From contig RCTD01000010.1 in NCBI GenBank assembly GCA_014898415.1, forward strand, positions 1,612,001-1,676,000: a stretch of 64,000 nucleotides of DNA, given 5' to 3'. The notes under the pieces were generated by a model. That model was not told the DNA's origin and ran no database searches. It saw only the letters and a list, made by a program, of their open reading frames with translations. Shown here piece by piece: positions 13,090-25,649 of the stretch. This stretch comes from Stromatinia cepivora (lineage: Eukaryota; Ascomycota; Leotiomycetes; Helotiales; Sclerotiniaceae). The translations under genes and the position numbers were made by a program. The stretch's first letter is position 1. Every line of letters begins with the position of its first letter.

Positions 13090-13190
13090 CTTTTCTTCTT
13101 CATCTACCTACCTAGCACCCCCCTACCTACCTACCTACCAATACCAAAATCCCAAATCCCCAATCCCCAATCCCCAATCCCCAATCCAAA
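13090..13190. repeat. Simple repeats: ctac tetranucleotide and caatccc runs
   Basis: Several ctac/tacc units around 13,105-13,140 are followed by four copies of a ccccaat heptamer around 13,155-13,185. Similar tacctacc units recur near 13,288-13,325. Confidence 0.8.
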
Positions 13191-13641
13191 TTCCAAACTC
13201 CAAACACATACGTAAAGAAGATTGGGCATGAATGCAAATTTTCGTAGGGATGTAATTATAAGGTTAAAACAGAAAAGGGAGCACGTACCTACCTACCACC
13301 AGTGTACCTACATACATACCTACCCTATATTTGCAGTTATTATCAAAAACTCAAAAATTCATTAATGTGCTGCGATGAGGATAAGGAAAAGAGTAAGAGT
13401 AAGAAGAAGGAGAAGGAGAATTCACAGAGGTTATTTCTGTGATTTGATTGATTGATTGAATGAAAAAAAGATGAATAAAAAGGAATGAAATCAATTTCCA
13501 AAGAGCTGAAATAAATTAAATTCAATTGAAGAAAGGCCATTCATCCATCCATTCACACAATCAAAAAAAGTTTGATTTCCCAGCAAAGGAGCCAAAGAAA
13601 CCAAATCACATTCCCAAGAGACCTTCCATCCATCACCTCTT

Positions 13642-13669
13642 CAATAATAATAATAATAATAATAATAAT
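13642..13669. repeat. AAT microsatellite
   Basis: An uninterrupted run of about nine aat trinucleotides. It lies in non-coding sequence. Confidence 0.95.
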
Positions 13670-15511
13670 CCATCCATTCCTCACTTCTCACGAAAAACTA
13701 AACAAAAATAACTTATATCCATCCGCTACCCAAGCAACCGGGAGGGAGTGGAAGTGTTCCAGCCCCACTCCCCCTAGCTCATATACCAAACAAATAGAAC
13801 TAATGGAACTAATGCAGATGCCCGTAAAGTTGACGCCACACTATCTATATGTAACCTAGATTGATATGAACACCCAATAAATGCTTTATGGCATGCTACC
13901 TTACTTTACTCTACTTCATCCACATCATCAAAACCAACCTACCATATCCTATGCATAATCCAGTCCATTTACCCCAGCATTTGCATGCTCAAAAAGTCAC
14001 GCCCAATCTCGAAATGCTCATAGTAAGCAAGATATGCATTCAACAACCTCTAGACTAATGTGGCACCTCCCGAAGAACGGTATTTCAAAAGAGGCTAGAC
14101 CAAAATACACATTCCAGTTATCCCAAAACAGTAATCTTGTGTAACCACAGCTGGTTCTCAACATTCCTCGCAACTTGCCGATTTATGGATACCTAGCGTA
14201 TTAGAAATCTACAGAGACCAGAGAGACCTAATATGCAATACAGACTTTCCTTGCCACTCAATGAATGTACCCTTCAAGCTGCGAACCCTCTGCTCTTGCA
14301 TGCACGAACTGGTGGGGAAGTGCACTTACCATGGTTCGTAAAACAAAATTGTATCCTGGGCTTGTTTGCATTTAGCCTCGACAAAAGAGATCTCTGTTTT
14401 TTCCATAATGTAGTATTGTGATTTAATTGATGTTCTGTTGGGTAGTAAATAATATAAGGTTACATAGAGATATACAACTTCATATAGATTTCTGAGACAA
14501 ATAAGGTAATCATCTTTTGAATGCCTTTTTCCACTTTCAAAGGACTGAAGAAATAGCAATTTGACAATTGCATGCAATTCGTATGGGGAATAGGCGCGCT
14601 TCTGGAAGGTTTGTAGATGCGCTTATGTGATGTGACTTTGAATTGGTCGAAAACAGTGATTGGCTGAAAACGGTTCTTTGCCCAATTCATACATTAGCTT
14701 TCATCACAACCCATCTCTCGAATACATAAAGACCTGCCCAAATCCTTTCTTTTAATTTATTTTCTAAAACAAAGGCTCTTACACGGCTGGAATATCGTGG
14801 CATAGAGCACGAAAGTTATTGCTTTCCTTCAACAACAACTCACCACAACTGCAGCAGAAGACAAAGAAAATTATTTCTTGACACTATTGCAACCTTAGAG
14901 CCTCTGCATCACTATCAGGGGTACTCATCACTGGACACTTGCATCTAATTTGCTTGACACCACGGTTCCAGAACATAAGCCTCCGAAGGAAAGACGGCGT
15001 GGCCTGCAGGAAGCCACAGGTTCATCCCAAACTTTCTGATACTGCACGGTCCTGAGAGAAAAGGGAAATGATCCCACTTGAATCATTTTCTCAGACCTCA
15101 ACCTAATTTTGGGACTTCAGATGAGCCATTTACTCTCCAAAGAACTTCTTTGGAATTTCCAGAACTTTGAAGAGGAACATCTATTTGGTCTCATTTGCTT
15201 CTTACAATCCTTCTCTGGCCGAGGTTCAGAAGACATTCATCAACAATAGCAAAAGTGACAGCAAGTAATCCATATATCTCACCACACAGCAAAGGACACA
15301 AGGTGAAAGCGAGGCTCCAACAATTCAACAGTATTGTCGCAATAGATTGGACGAGAGTTCATTCAATTATTACAGCCTCTTGTGGCTAATCATCTGGTTG
15401 GTGAATATTCTACACTGGTAGAAAGCCACTTATAAGCCAGTGACCAATATCTTCAATAGTCGACTTCCTTCTTTCACCGAACTTCTGAAGCTTTCCATAC
15501 CAGCGATCAAC

Positions 15512-17183
15512 ATGACGGTATCACCACCGCCATCAAGAAGTAGCGAAATGTTTCAACATGATCTTCATCACTTAGTGGCACATAATGCGAACACGTCTTA
15601 TCCGCAACCAAAGTACGAGCAGGATGAAGGCATACATATGCAGGCACATTACGATTCGCCCCTTTCGCACGAAGATCAATTCGTACGCACCCGGCCACAG
15701 CAGACTAGCTATCCATACCAGCATCAACATCAAGACTCCGGATTAGGGATCCAATACGTGAGTTACTGAACAAGGCGTGCCCACTTCTCCTAAGCTAATA
15801 GTTGATTAGGAGTATCATGATTTTCAGACACCCATGTATCAGGACCAATACAGTACTCCGGCCAGTTCACCAACTCCTTCATCCCAAGATATGATAAGAA
15901 CGAGAAGTGGTCTTACGATTCAAAGAGGTGGACAACAAACGTTGAGGCCTATGCCTGAAGGACGTCATCGCGCAGAGAAATCGCCGAAAATGAAGAAGGC
16001 TAAGAAAGAGAAGGTGAAGGCCGAGAAGAAGGTGGCTAAGCTGGATAAGCCATTGAGCGAGCTTACCAAAGATTGGAAACACGTTCCAGTCGCAGATATC
16101 GAGACATACGTGAATAGGTCGGCCGAGGAACGACGAAGGGAAGTAGACGATGGCAAGATTCCAGGGAAAGTGAAGAGACCAATGAATTCCTTCATGCTTT
16201 ATCGCAAAGCATATCAAAACCGAACGAAGGATTGGTGTTTACAAAATAATCATCAAGTTGTATCCCAAGTCTGTGGTGATAGTTGGCCGTTGGAACCCGA
16301 TGCTGTAAAAGAGCAGTTTAGTGAATGGGCCAGGATTGAGCGAATTAATCACCAAAACGCGCACCCGGGATACAAATTTTCTCCAACGAAACCCGGCGCT
16401 GGCAAAGCCTCCAAAAGGAAGATGTCCGAAGATATCGCTTCTGACGATTCTGACTTGACTGACTTCGATTGGCAAGGAGGAGGTCAGTCAAAGAAGAGAC
16501 GGAACCTTCGAAATCCACCACGACCCATGCAGCAACAACCTGTTATGTATCCTTCGACAAGATCCGCATACCACTACTCTTCACGCGAACATTCTATGGA
16601 GCCGAACTACGGCAATTATAACAAATCCTCGTACCAAGTTGCGAATCCAGGAAAGCAACCTCCTGCTCAGTACAATCAAGCAAGCATGCAACCTGGAGAG
16701 TACTATCAACAGACCATTCACAGTAACCCCTTAGTAGCCGGTGTTGAAGATGTCATCATCAAGAAGACCCCAGCTCCGGGAGTTCATTCGTACCAAGTCA
16801 GTATTCCAGGAGGACATGAATTCGATATAATGCACCCACAACCACACTATACACCCTCACCTGCGCCGGATTTCAGGATAGATCCTTCTTTGATGACTCA
16901 AGACCATGGCCAATACGACAATACCAACTACCATGAATCCCATCCTGATGGGGTATATTTTGGTAGTAATCATGACGCTGAACAAGCATGGCATGCTGGT
17001 TACGGAATGAATGATAGAGAAATGGATCCTGCTCTTCAGTATCTCCCCGAACAGCATGTAGACAAAGGACAGATCCATGATCAACACATGGATGTCTTGC
17101 GAGGACACCAAGAAGGGTGGCAGATTGAAACACTAGATAGTGGCCGAGAATTCGACAACTGGATGGGAGCCGGAGAGGAATAA
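15512..17183 (+). CDS. HMG-box (MATA_HMG-like) transcription factor
   Basis: Two exons, 15512-15757 and 15810-17183, join across a 52-bp gtgagt...ttag intron to give about 539 residues. An open frame extends upstream of 15512 but has no ATG. The DNA-binding HMG box spans about residues 200-275, starting KVKRPMNSFMLYRKAYQNR and ending near HPGYKFSP. That form is typical of the MATA/Ste11-like class of fungal HMG proteins that control mating and sexual development. A Lys/Glu-rich basic segment lies before the box (KKAKKEKVKAEKKVAK). An acidic stretch and a KKRRN nuclear signal follow it. The rest is Gln/Tyr/His/Pro-rich and probably disordered. It is not accompanied by SLA2 or APN2 here, so this is not evidently the mating-type locus itself. 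Confidence 0.88.
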
Positions 17184-17957
17184 AATGATCGAATGTTGAT
17201 GGAGTTTGGGCGGGTTGCTCGTGTACATGTTTTCTGAGATGCATTTGGTATGGAGAAGGAGGTCTCGTTATGTGCATTTCTCGTGGCGTTGGCGTATGGT
17301 TCGACAGTCTGACGGTTTCCTTGTGTATGGAAAAGTTCGGCGATTTTTGCGAACATAAATCTGCCCATGATGTAGATAGGGATGGACGTTTTGCCTCATA
17401 TCCAGCCACATATATTTAGAGCTGGTATCAGGAATGTCCTATTCATAAATCCTTCCGTGAAACTTTCACGAAGCAATCTGGTTATTGACCATATCTTGCT
17501 GTATTGTATATGATTGAGGATATATAGACAAGGGGTTTGTTTAATAAGGAGGGCTAACGAGCTTTAACAAAGACATTGTCATGCAAGTTTCCGTTCCAAT
17601 CCCATCGCCCTATTGTGATTGATGTACCTTCTTAAAATGGCCAGACATGAATAAATTTCCAAATAAAAACTGCTCATTGGCAGAATTGAGTCCTTTGTTG
17701 TAAATCATTTACCTGATAGTACGGACATGAAGATTATAATTGAAAAAGGTTAGAAGGTTTAAATGAGTGCAGTGAAGTGAAGTCAAGAACATTAGTTTTA
17801 ATATCGGAACGCAATGTGGAACTAATTTTAGATATCATGACCCACTTTTTTCGTGCCGCGACTTTTGGATATGTTTCTTTGCTCTACACTACTTCAAAAA
17901 CAGAATAACTAAATGACTCCAGGGCGATACTTAAATACATAAGGTACATAATTGAAA
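17184..17957. other. Intergenic between HMG-box gene and PSF1
   Basis: It holds the 3' UTR of the HMG-box gene and the promoter of PSF1. No further gene is seen. Confidence 0.6.
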
Positions 17958-18716
17958 ATGTACGGAGACATAGGGAATAAATTGGTGAGCCTACTATCGC
18001 CTATCAATAATTCCTCTAACTAATAATATCCAGGTTCAACATGCTAAAAGAACTCAAAAACTCGAACACCTTCCTCCATACCAGACAGAAATGGTCCGCG
18101 CAGTCACTAGAGAAGTTAGAGACTTAGATAAAGATGCCTCAAATATTCTACAATCAATCGGTGGCCCCTTCGACCCATCTGCCGACCCTGCGACAGCATG
18201 CACTCTCCTCGTTGACCATTTGTGTATGCGAAGGAACAAACGATGTCTCCTTGCCTACCATCGTACACGAACAGACAAGCTTGAAGAAATGGTTTGGAAC
18301 GGTAGTGACGTTTTGGATCTAGCTGTACAACAACATCGAGTTACAAATGAGGGACAGAACGGAGGCGCTGATTTGGGAAGTGGCGAGGGGAATACTAGTA
18401 GTCTAAGCCCCGAGGAGGAGGAATACGTGAGGCAATATAGCGATTTACTCGCCGCGTTTAAAGGACATTGGACTGATATTGATCTTACTGGAAGTCTCGA
18501 ACCTCCCAGGGATTTGTTCATCGACGTTCGGGTCCTCAAGGATGCTGGAGAAATTCAGACAGAATATGGGTAGGTGATACACACCAATCATATGGACGTT
18601 GACTGACTTGATTACAATGCAGTACCATCAACCTTACCAAGAATTCGCAATTTTATGTTCGCCAAGGTGACGTCGAACGCTTGATCGCTCAAGGATACCT
18701 TCAAAAGCTCAGCTAA
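17958..18716 (+). CDS. PSF1: GINS complex subunit Psf1
   Basis: Three exons, 17958-17984, 18034-18569 and 18623-18716, join in frame to give 218 residues, close to the usual length of Psf1. The first exon encodes only MYGDIGNKL. The second begins VQHAKRTQKLEHLPPYQTEM, the conserved start of the GINS A-domain. The C-terminal exon encodes the B-domain end (YVRQGDVERLIAQGYLQKL). Psf1 forms the GINS tetramer with Psf2, Psf3 and Sld5, and as part of the CMG helicase (Cdc45-Mcm2-7-GINS) it acts at replication forks in the nucleus. An acidic, low-complexity insertion (NEGQNGGADLGSGEGNTSS) separates helices in the middle. No anomaly is seen. Confidence 0.95.
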
Positions 18717-20386
18717 ACAGGAGCTTCAACCACACAACTGTGAAGCCAATACATCACACGGCGAGGTCTATTGAATTCATCGAACAAATGGATGAGAGAA
18801 GCCCATAAAACATTTGCGGAGGGTGAACGGAGCGGACGTCAATTAAAGACTAGAGTAGAGCGCTCTCTCCACCCAGGGAACAACACGGCTCTCACCAAAC
18901 CTAGCCTATTGAGGAGAAAGACCCTATGCGGCCGGTGCCGGAGATTTGTGGGTTAGTGGGGTCCTCCATTCTCATTCGGAGCTAAAATGGTGAATAGGAG
19001 TAAGAGAAGGCGACGAGGACTGTGCAGTTTACACGAAGACATTTTGTTATTTCTATTACGATACAAATACCACACGAAGAGTGGAAGTATTATTGTATAG
19101 TATCAGGTGAGATACAACAAACTTTTCGGTAACCAAGCTCCGGTGCGGGGTACATTTAAACGAAAGGGTCTTGTGTAAAGGTACCAGGAGATCCTTTGAA
19201 TGATCGTATTCTAGATGGACTGAAAATACCTCGAGTTGAATTGGGAAGATCCTATTGGATACGATGAAAGCTTCTATGGTGGCTGCTGAGGGGAAAACTT
19301 CTCATGGGTCGTACAATTTGCTTCTGCGCTGTAGATTTATTAGCCGGCATGCATCGATTGAGGTTGACGGTCTCCAGGTAATCATTCTGTACCTTGGCTT
19401 TACCTAAGAATTGGTTACGAAAGCGGTATTTCACATTGGAGTACTGCTTCTATTGTACAAGGCCACTTCTTCGGGAGTTTGTTTTGATCATTTAGAATTG
19501 AAGTATCAATCACTTGAGAAGTGACATCTCAATTCATGACCAAACATAGCTAGATATCATAAATCCTAACGAGTCCTTTTAGTCACTTTTGAGTAGTATA
19601 GCAGTTCAATTGGTGAGGAAAGATTCCCATCATTGATGTAGGTAGTGCGGTGTAATGGAGTAACGGTGAAACAAATTAGCATGGCAAAGTCTTGGCTATG
19701 GCTGTGGCGCAAAAAAGAGGATCGTTTGCAACGGTTTTTCACAACACATGCAAATGAAGTTTTTTTGGTAGGAAGTAGGAAATACAAAATGTTGATTAAA
19801 ATCTGGTTTGAAGATTCCAATTAATTAATAAATATTTGATAATAAAAATGATAACCAAGATGATCAATATAAATCTATAGAGATAAAAAACATTTCATCT
19901 ACCAATACAAATCATACAGTAACACAAATTCCCAATTCCGAAATCCGAATGATGTATAATGGATACAACATGTAAAAGTATTGGAGCAAATCGCATACCG
20001 AATTTAGGATCCTTGAGATTTAAAGTGGTTGCCAAAGACAAAAAGGCAGAATTTTCCGGTGGGGAAAAATGACGTGCCCCACCTTTTTTCCCATTTTGAA
20101 TCTACGGAGTTGCTAGATATGTATGAACCATAAAAATAATTTTCATCCAACCGACAAGGTATGAGGTATGATCGAGACTCTCTTCTAGCCAACTAGGGGT
20201 TCTCACTACTCCAAGTGATTCCTCCTGCATCCAGTAAACTGTGGCTGCATCCCGATTCCATCATATGTACTGTCAAAGTATAAGTGGAGATACTTTCAAG
20301 GATATTAAATTTGGCTTATGCAAACTATGATGCATCCCAGGAAAAGCTTATTCCCCTAGTGAATATGAAATTCTTGTTACGGAGCA

Positions 20387-20412
20387 CGCAAACGCAAACG
20401 CAAACGCAAACG
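20387..20412. repeat. Hexamer repeat (cgcaaa)4
   Basis: Four tandem copies of cgcaaa end in cgta. Confidence 0.9.
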
Positions 20413-20580
20413 TACGGAGATACCTACACACTTTTTTTCTTTGATACCATTTTCTTCTAGGCTAGAACTTTCTACATATTGCAACATATTTGTACTTCCC
20501 CATATTTTTATTTTATTTTATTTGATTTTATTTGATTTTTTTTTATTTGATTTTAATTAATTGTATTGTATTTTCAAATC

Positions 20581-20635
20581 CAAAAGTTCAAAAGTTCAAA
20601 AGTTCAAAAGTTCAAAAGTTCAAAAGTTCAAAAGT
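20581..20635. repeat. 8-bp tandem repeat (caaaagtt) about 7 copies
   Basis: About seven exact copies of caaaagtt lie some 350 bp upstream of the SulP transporter start. A run of tttta/tttga pentamers precedes it (about 20,505-20,545). Confidence 0.95.
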
Positions 20636-20981
20636 CCATACATGTAAAACAATCAATCTGATATCTACCTAGTATCTCCACCTACTACTAAGTATTCAGA
20701 CTACAGGGAAATTCCTAGGGTTGAGCCATCAAACTACTTGGAACTAAGGGAAACTAGTAACAAGATCTTATCTACAAAGTAGACTTTCTAAACTTTTCCA
20801 CAATTCATTTTTATTCGTCAATTTCAATTTGCATCATTACAATATCTTTCCCGTAGACCTTGCTTCTGCGCTCTGCGCTCTGCGAGCGTGAGGCAGATAC
20901 GGAAATTTGGATACCTAGGTAGCTTACCACACAACATACTCTTTTTCTTTTTTACCTTTTGCCTGCAATAAATTGTCAATA

Positions 20982-23900
20982 ATGTCTTTCCCCTCACCGG
21001 CTTCAGGGCCAACTCGGCGTCGTGGAGATTCCGTCTCAAGTCCCCGCCTCATCCCTCGCTCTTCTCCTACGCAAGATGGCGTCTCCAATATGCCATCCGA
21101 TTTGAATCACGGCTCCTTTCGAGGTCAATCTACCCAACAAAATCCGACTGCTAATATTTCCGGCACTTCACACCAATACCAACCTACACGTTCTTTTGTT
21201 CATCTCTCCTATCGTGGAGACCCAGGTAAGTGTCACCTCATACTTCAGATGAGATATCGCAATTGAATATCATCTGACATCATCGCAGCACCAGTAGACA
21301 GCGCACAGTATGCCCGCAGCGTTAGAGAAGATACGGCCGAGCTTGCATCATATGCCCTGTCCGACACACCAGCCGCAGCTCCTCCCTCCCCAACCCGACC
21401 ACGTACAACGCAGATGCACCTCGAATCATACTTCGATGGAGGTGAAGAAGAGTCAAGATCGAATCGAGAAACTGAACCTTCACGTCACGAAACTATAGAA
21501 GAAGTGTCTGAGCCAGTCACTCCAGAGGAGCGCTCCTCGAGCAGCCTTCCACAAAGCGCATCTGCTATAGCCAATATGCTCAGAACTTCCCCTCCAAGTA
21601 CATCACCGCCGAACACAGATGGAGCATTAGACTATGGAGCCATTGAAAATAATCAAGACGATTCCAATTCGCGGAATGGTCGTCTCATAATTACCTCGCA
21701 AGGTGTTAAGATGGACTCGACGGAACGCACACCCTTACTGTCTAGGGTTTCATCCTCGCATTCACACCCCGATTGGATCAGAGGGGATCAAGATCTCGAA
21801 AGTTTACATACGAAAAAAGTACCAAGTTGGCCAAAGCTACGGAATGGCCTAAGATCGACCAGAGAACGAAGCACTGTCGTTGTCGAAACTGCCTTTAACC
21901 CCAAGCGCTGGGATAAAAAGGCAATATGGCAAAATTGTGTCATGGCACCAGTTCAATCTCTCCCATCAGTACTTTTAGGAACGCTTCTCAATATCTTGGA
22001 TGCGTTATCATACGGAATGGTGCGTTCAATTGCTACTTATTACCGATTATACAAGACTTAAGAAACAATGAAGTGAGCCCCAATCCCAGGGCTTACTTTC
22101 TCTGTGACTTTTACCTCTACCTTTTATTGCCTCGTCCCAAGCCATTGACCCCGTAAACTCAAAACTTTATGCTTTAGTTATGCCTATTACATGCTAACAT
22201 TTATTCATATAGATCTTATTCCCTCTAGGACAGCCAATCTTCGAAAAACTTGGTGCTGCTGGAATTTCCATATTTTATGTGAGCACAATTATTTCGCAAT
22301 TAGTGTTCTCATGCGGTATGAGTACATTCAAAGGAGGTATTGGTAGTGAAATGATAGAAGTTGTACCATTTTTTCATAAAATGGCATTCACGATAATGGA
22401 AGTCGTTGGCGAAGATAATCCCGAAGCCGTCATCGCGACAACTATCACGTCATATGCGATTAGTTCCATTTTGACAGGTCTCGTATTCTTTCTAATGGGG
22501 ACCTGTGGCTTTGGTTACATCGTTGGTTTCATTCCCAGACACATACTCATAGGATGTATTGGTGGTGTTGGTTGGTTCCTCATTGCTACTGGGTTTGAGG
22601 TTACAGCACGCCTGGATGGGAATTTAAATTACGACTTAAACACTCTGAACAAGATGTTTGAGTCTGATACCATTGCTCTATGGGCTATTCCTTTCGCCAT
22701 AGCTCTATTTATTGTCTGGTCACAAACCAAAATTACCTCGAAATTTTATTTATCCGCCGTTATAATGGTCATTCCAGCAGTATTTTACTTCTTCGTCCTC
22801 TCATTGGATGAGTTGGAAATACCCAACTTACGCCAAAAGGGTTGGATTTTTGAGGGACCTGAAGCTAATGAGCCATGGTGGTATTTCTGGACTTTGTACA
22901 AGTTCCATCTTGTACGTTGGGACGCAATTATTGAAACAGTCCCTGCTATGTTTGCATTAACATTTTTTGGACTTTTACATGTTCCTATCAATGTTCCAGC
23001 ATTGGCCATCAATGTTGGAGAGGATCATCTTGACTTGGATCGAGAACTAATCGCACACGGTGTCTCAAATATGCTATCTGGATTTGCTGGGAGTGTTCAA
23101 AATTATTTGGTTTATACCAATTCGATACTTTTCATGAGATCCGGTGGTAATCGTTTGGCTGGTATCTTACTTGCTGCTGCTACCTTCGGTATCCTGATGT
23201 ATGGACTCATTTTAATCGGGTACATACCCGTCATGATGGTTGGGGCTCTCATCTTTGTACTTGGTTTCGAACTTTTGGTTGAGGCTGTTTGGGTACCAAG
23301 GAAGAAGTTGAAGTCCCTTGAGTATTTGACAGTAAGTTAAGATTATAACATTCCTCTTCGATTCCTATCACAGTCAAATGTTCACATATCCTTTTGAATA
23401 AAAGCTAAAATATCTAGGTATGCGTAATCGTGATCACAATGGGTGTCTATGATTTCGTTGCTGGAATCTTCATTGGCATTGGCTTGGCCTTCGTATCCTT
23501 TGTAGTCCAAACCTCTAGGATCCCTGCAGTTAGGGCATCTTACTCAGGTGAGATAGCTGGATCCACTGTTCGTAGAAACGCTACTCAATCCCGCTACCTT
23601 CGTGATGTTGGTCAACAGATTCACGTTACAAAGTTGGCTGGATATCTTTTCTTTGGTACAATCGTCAGTGTCGAAGAACGTATCCGTGCTTTAGTTGAGG
23701 ATGAAGCATTCACCGAAAGACCCATCCGTTTCTTGATATTCGACCTTTATCATGTGACGGGAATTGACTATTCCGCTGCAGAAGCGTTTCTTCGACTGAA
23801 CCGCATTTTCAGCAAGAAAGGCGTTACCTTATGTCTTAGTGGAATTGATTCTGAAGGTCCTATAGGTAGTCATCTTAGATCAGTTGGTCTTGGTCAAGGT

Positions 23901-24638
23901 CAAGTAATCGAAGATGGTAATGAGGTAACATTATTCGAGGATTTGAATTCTGCATTGGAAAGTTGCGAAAACGAATTATTGAAAACACTTTACGCTAGTC
24001 AACAAGCTCGAGCAAATCGAAATGCAACTTCAAATCAATTAGAAGTACCCGCAAGTCGAAACAGCCGGGGTAAATCATTCTCACATTCTTTTGATACTCA
24101 ATTCGGTTCTCCAAGACGTAGTCAACTTTTTCGAATGGCTACTAATGCTTTGGAAGAAACTAACGTACCTGATATTAAATATTCTAATTTCAAAGAACCC
24201 CTTCGCTTAATTCTCCAAACCTTTCAAGGTCTCACCAAAAAGAATGAAGATTTTTGGTTCCGCGTCGTCCCTTTCTTTACTCGTAAAGAATATCCCGCCG
24301 GAGCAACACTCTTCCGTCGCGGCGAACCAGCAAAAGGTTTCTATCTTCTCGAAGAAGGTATCCTACGCGCCGATTACGAATTACCTCAAGGACGTTACTT
24401 TGAAAGTATAGTCGCGGGAACCACATGTGGAGAATTACCATTTTTCTCCGAGACGGATCGTACGGCGACGGTGGTGGCAGAAAGAGATTGTGTGGCGTGG
24501 TTGATGGATAAGGCGGATTGGGAATTGTTGCAAGAGAAGGATAAGGAGGTTTCAAGGGAATTGTTGAGGATTGGGTTGAAGTTGACGAGTGAGAGGATGA
24601 GTGCTATTACGAGTTATGTTTTGACTACTGCTGGGTAG
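20982..24638 (+). CDS. SulP-family transporter with STAS and cNMP-binding domains (Vsb1/YGR125W type)
   Basis: Four exons, 20982-21225, 21289-22019, 22213-23331 and 23418-24638, join in frame to give 1,104 residues. Residues 1 to about 290 are Ser/Thr/Pro-rich and cytosolic. Membrane segments of a SulP-type core run from about 300 to 730, with repeated glycine-rich helices (GFGYIVGFIPRHILIGCIGG). A STAS domain follows (about 765-880, including IFDLYHVTGIDYSAAEAFLR). A C-terminal cyclic-nucleotide-binding-like fold spans about 980-1085 (RGEPAKGFYLLEEGILRADY). This order matches yeast YGR125W, named Vsb1 for its role in vacuolar storage of basic amino acids. Substrate and location here are inferred from that relation. 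Intron 2 is long (193 bp); the others are 63 and 86 bp. No break is seen. Confidence 0.93.
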
Positions 24639-25058
24639 AGGAAGGGGTGAAGGGGATGGAATGGACGATGATTGGAGATAGGGGTGGGTGGATTGTTCAG
24701 CGGTTGATTGATTGGTGGTGGTTGTATTTAATGGATGGATTGGGCGGATGGGTACGAGCTTGCATGTATGTATACACATGTATGAAGGATATTTATTTAT
24801 CTTATTTATTTACCTAGTAGTTATTGGTTATTGATTCACAGTACATTACATTATAGTATATTACCTAGTTATTTCATGTATACATACATGCATAAAGGAA
24901 GGAAGGAAGAAAGGAATGGAGGAAGCTTCATATATCTAAGATCCTCGGAAAAAAGTAAATTGTATGTAATTGGGGTTATTTTCCATAATAGGTGTTTCGG
25001 ACGGGAAAATGGGGATGGAATTTGAAAGGATTTAAAAGTAATGATATTGATTGGTTTT

Positions 25059-25236
25059 GATTGAGTGATTGAGTGATTGAGTGATTGAGTGATTGAGTGA
25101 TTGAGTGATTGAGTGATTGAGTGATTGAGTGATTGAGTGATTGAGTGATTGAGTGATTGAGTGATTGAGTGATTGAGTGATTGAGTGATTGAGTGATTGA
25201 GTGATTGAGTGATTGAGTGATTGAGTGATTGAGTGA
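25059..25236. repeat. Minisatellite, 8-bp unit gattgagt, about 22 copies
   Basis: The unit is repeated without visible variation for about 178 bp, starting 420 bp after the transporter stop codon. Because 8 is not a multiple of 3, a minus-strand translation reads as a repeated eight-residue pattern (HSITQSLN), which is not evidence for a gene. Confidence 0.97.
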
Positions 25237-25543
25237 TATGATGTAGATTGATAGATGGGGGGCTTTTTTAGGTTGGGGGTAGTTTATGGGGATGGGGGAT
25301 GGGGGTGGGGGATAGGGGGTGGGTATAAGGTGGTGGATATAAGGTGGTGGAAGGGGAGGAGAGAGGAGGGGGGGATGGAAGGGAAAGGAAGGGGAGGGTA
25401 AAGAAAAAGGAAAAAGGGAAATTAGAAGATAGTATTTAGATATAGAATAGATGGTAATAAATAGATTATAGGAATATATAGGAATATATAAAAATGTAAG
25501 AATCAATTTTGTTATGAAATATCTGGTAGATTTTGTAGGAGGA

Positions 25544-25649
25544 AGATGTGATTTGAGATGTGATTTGAGATGTGATTTGAGATGTGATTTGAGATGTGAT
25601 TTGAGATGTGATTTGAGATGTGATTTGAGATGTGATTTGAGATGTGATT
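25544..25649. repeat. Minisatellite, 12-bp unit gatgtgatttga, about 9 copies
   Basis: Near-perfect copies in tandem lie about 300 bp after the 8-bp minisatellite. The two units share the gatt/gatg theme but differ in length. Confidence 0.95.

Larger units (their letters stand above)
10113..15511. other. 5.4 kb gene-poor region upstream of the HMG-box gene
   Basis: Only short open frames occur, without splice-consistent partners or family motifs. From about 11,030 to 13,200 the plus strand is pyrimidine-rich (C/T with Tcc and Cca runs), and contains the simple repeats listed separately. From about 14,690 to 15,510 it resembles a promoter or long 5' leader for the HMG-box gene, ending in CT-rich sequence before the ATG. 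Long, ORF-poor leaders are common upstream of fungal developmental regulators. No RNA gene could be identified. Confidence 0.5.
18717..20981. other. 2.3 kb intergenic region, no gene seen
   Basis: Short open frames on both strands have no splice-consistent extension or recognisable motif. The last part (about 20,500-20,980) is A/T-rich and holds T-rich and short tandem repeats typical of a promoter and 5' leader for the downstream transporter gene. Confidence 0.5.

Noticed and set aside
8326..15511. Search for a RiPP precursor peptide near the UstYa-like gene
   Set aside because: No short ORF with a signal peptide and repeated cores flanked by KR sites was seen on either strand.
15440..15511. 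Upstream extension of the HMG-box protein
   Set aside because: The frame is open but would need a GTG start; the first ATG is at 15512.
24976..25506. Minus-strand 176-codon ORF with a repeated HSITQSLN pattern
   Set aside because: It is only the translation of the 8-bp minisatellite and G/A-rich sequence; any frame through an 8-bp repeat without stops gives such a pattern.
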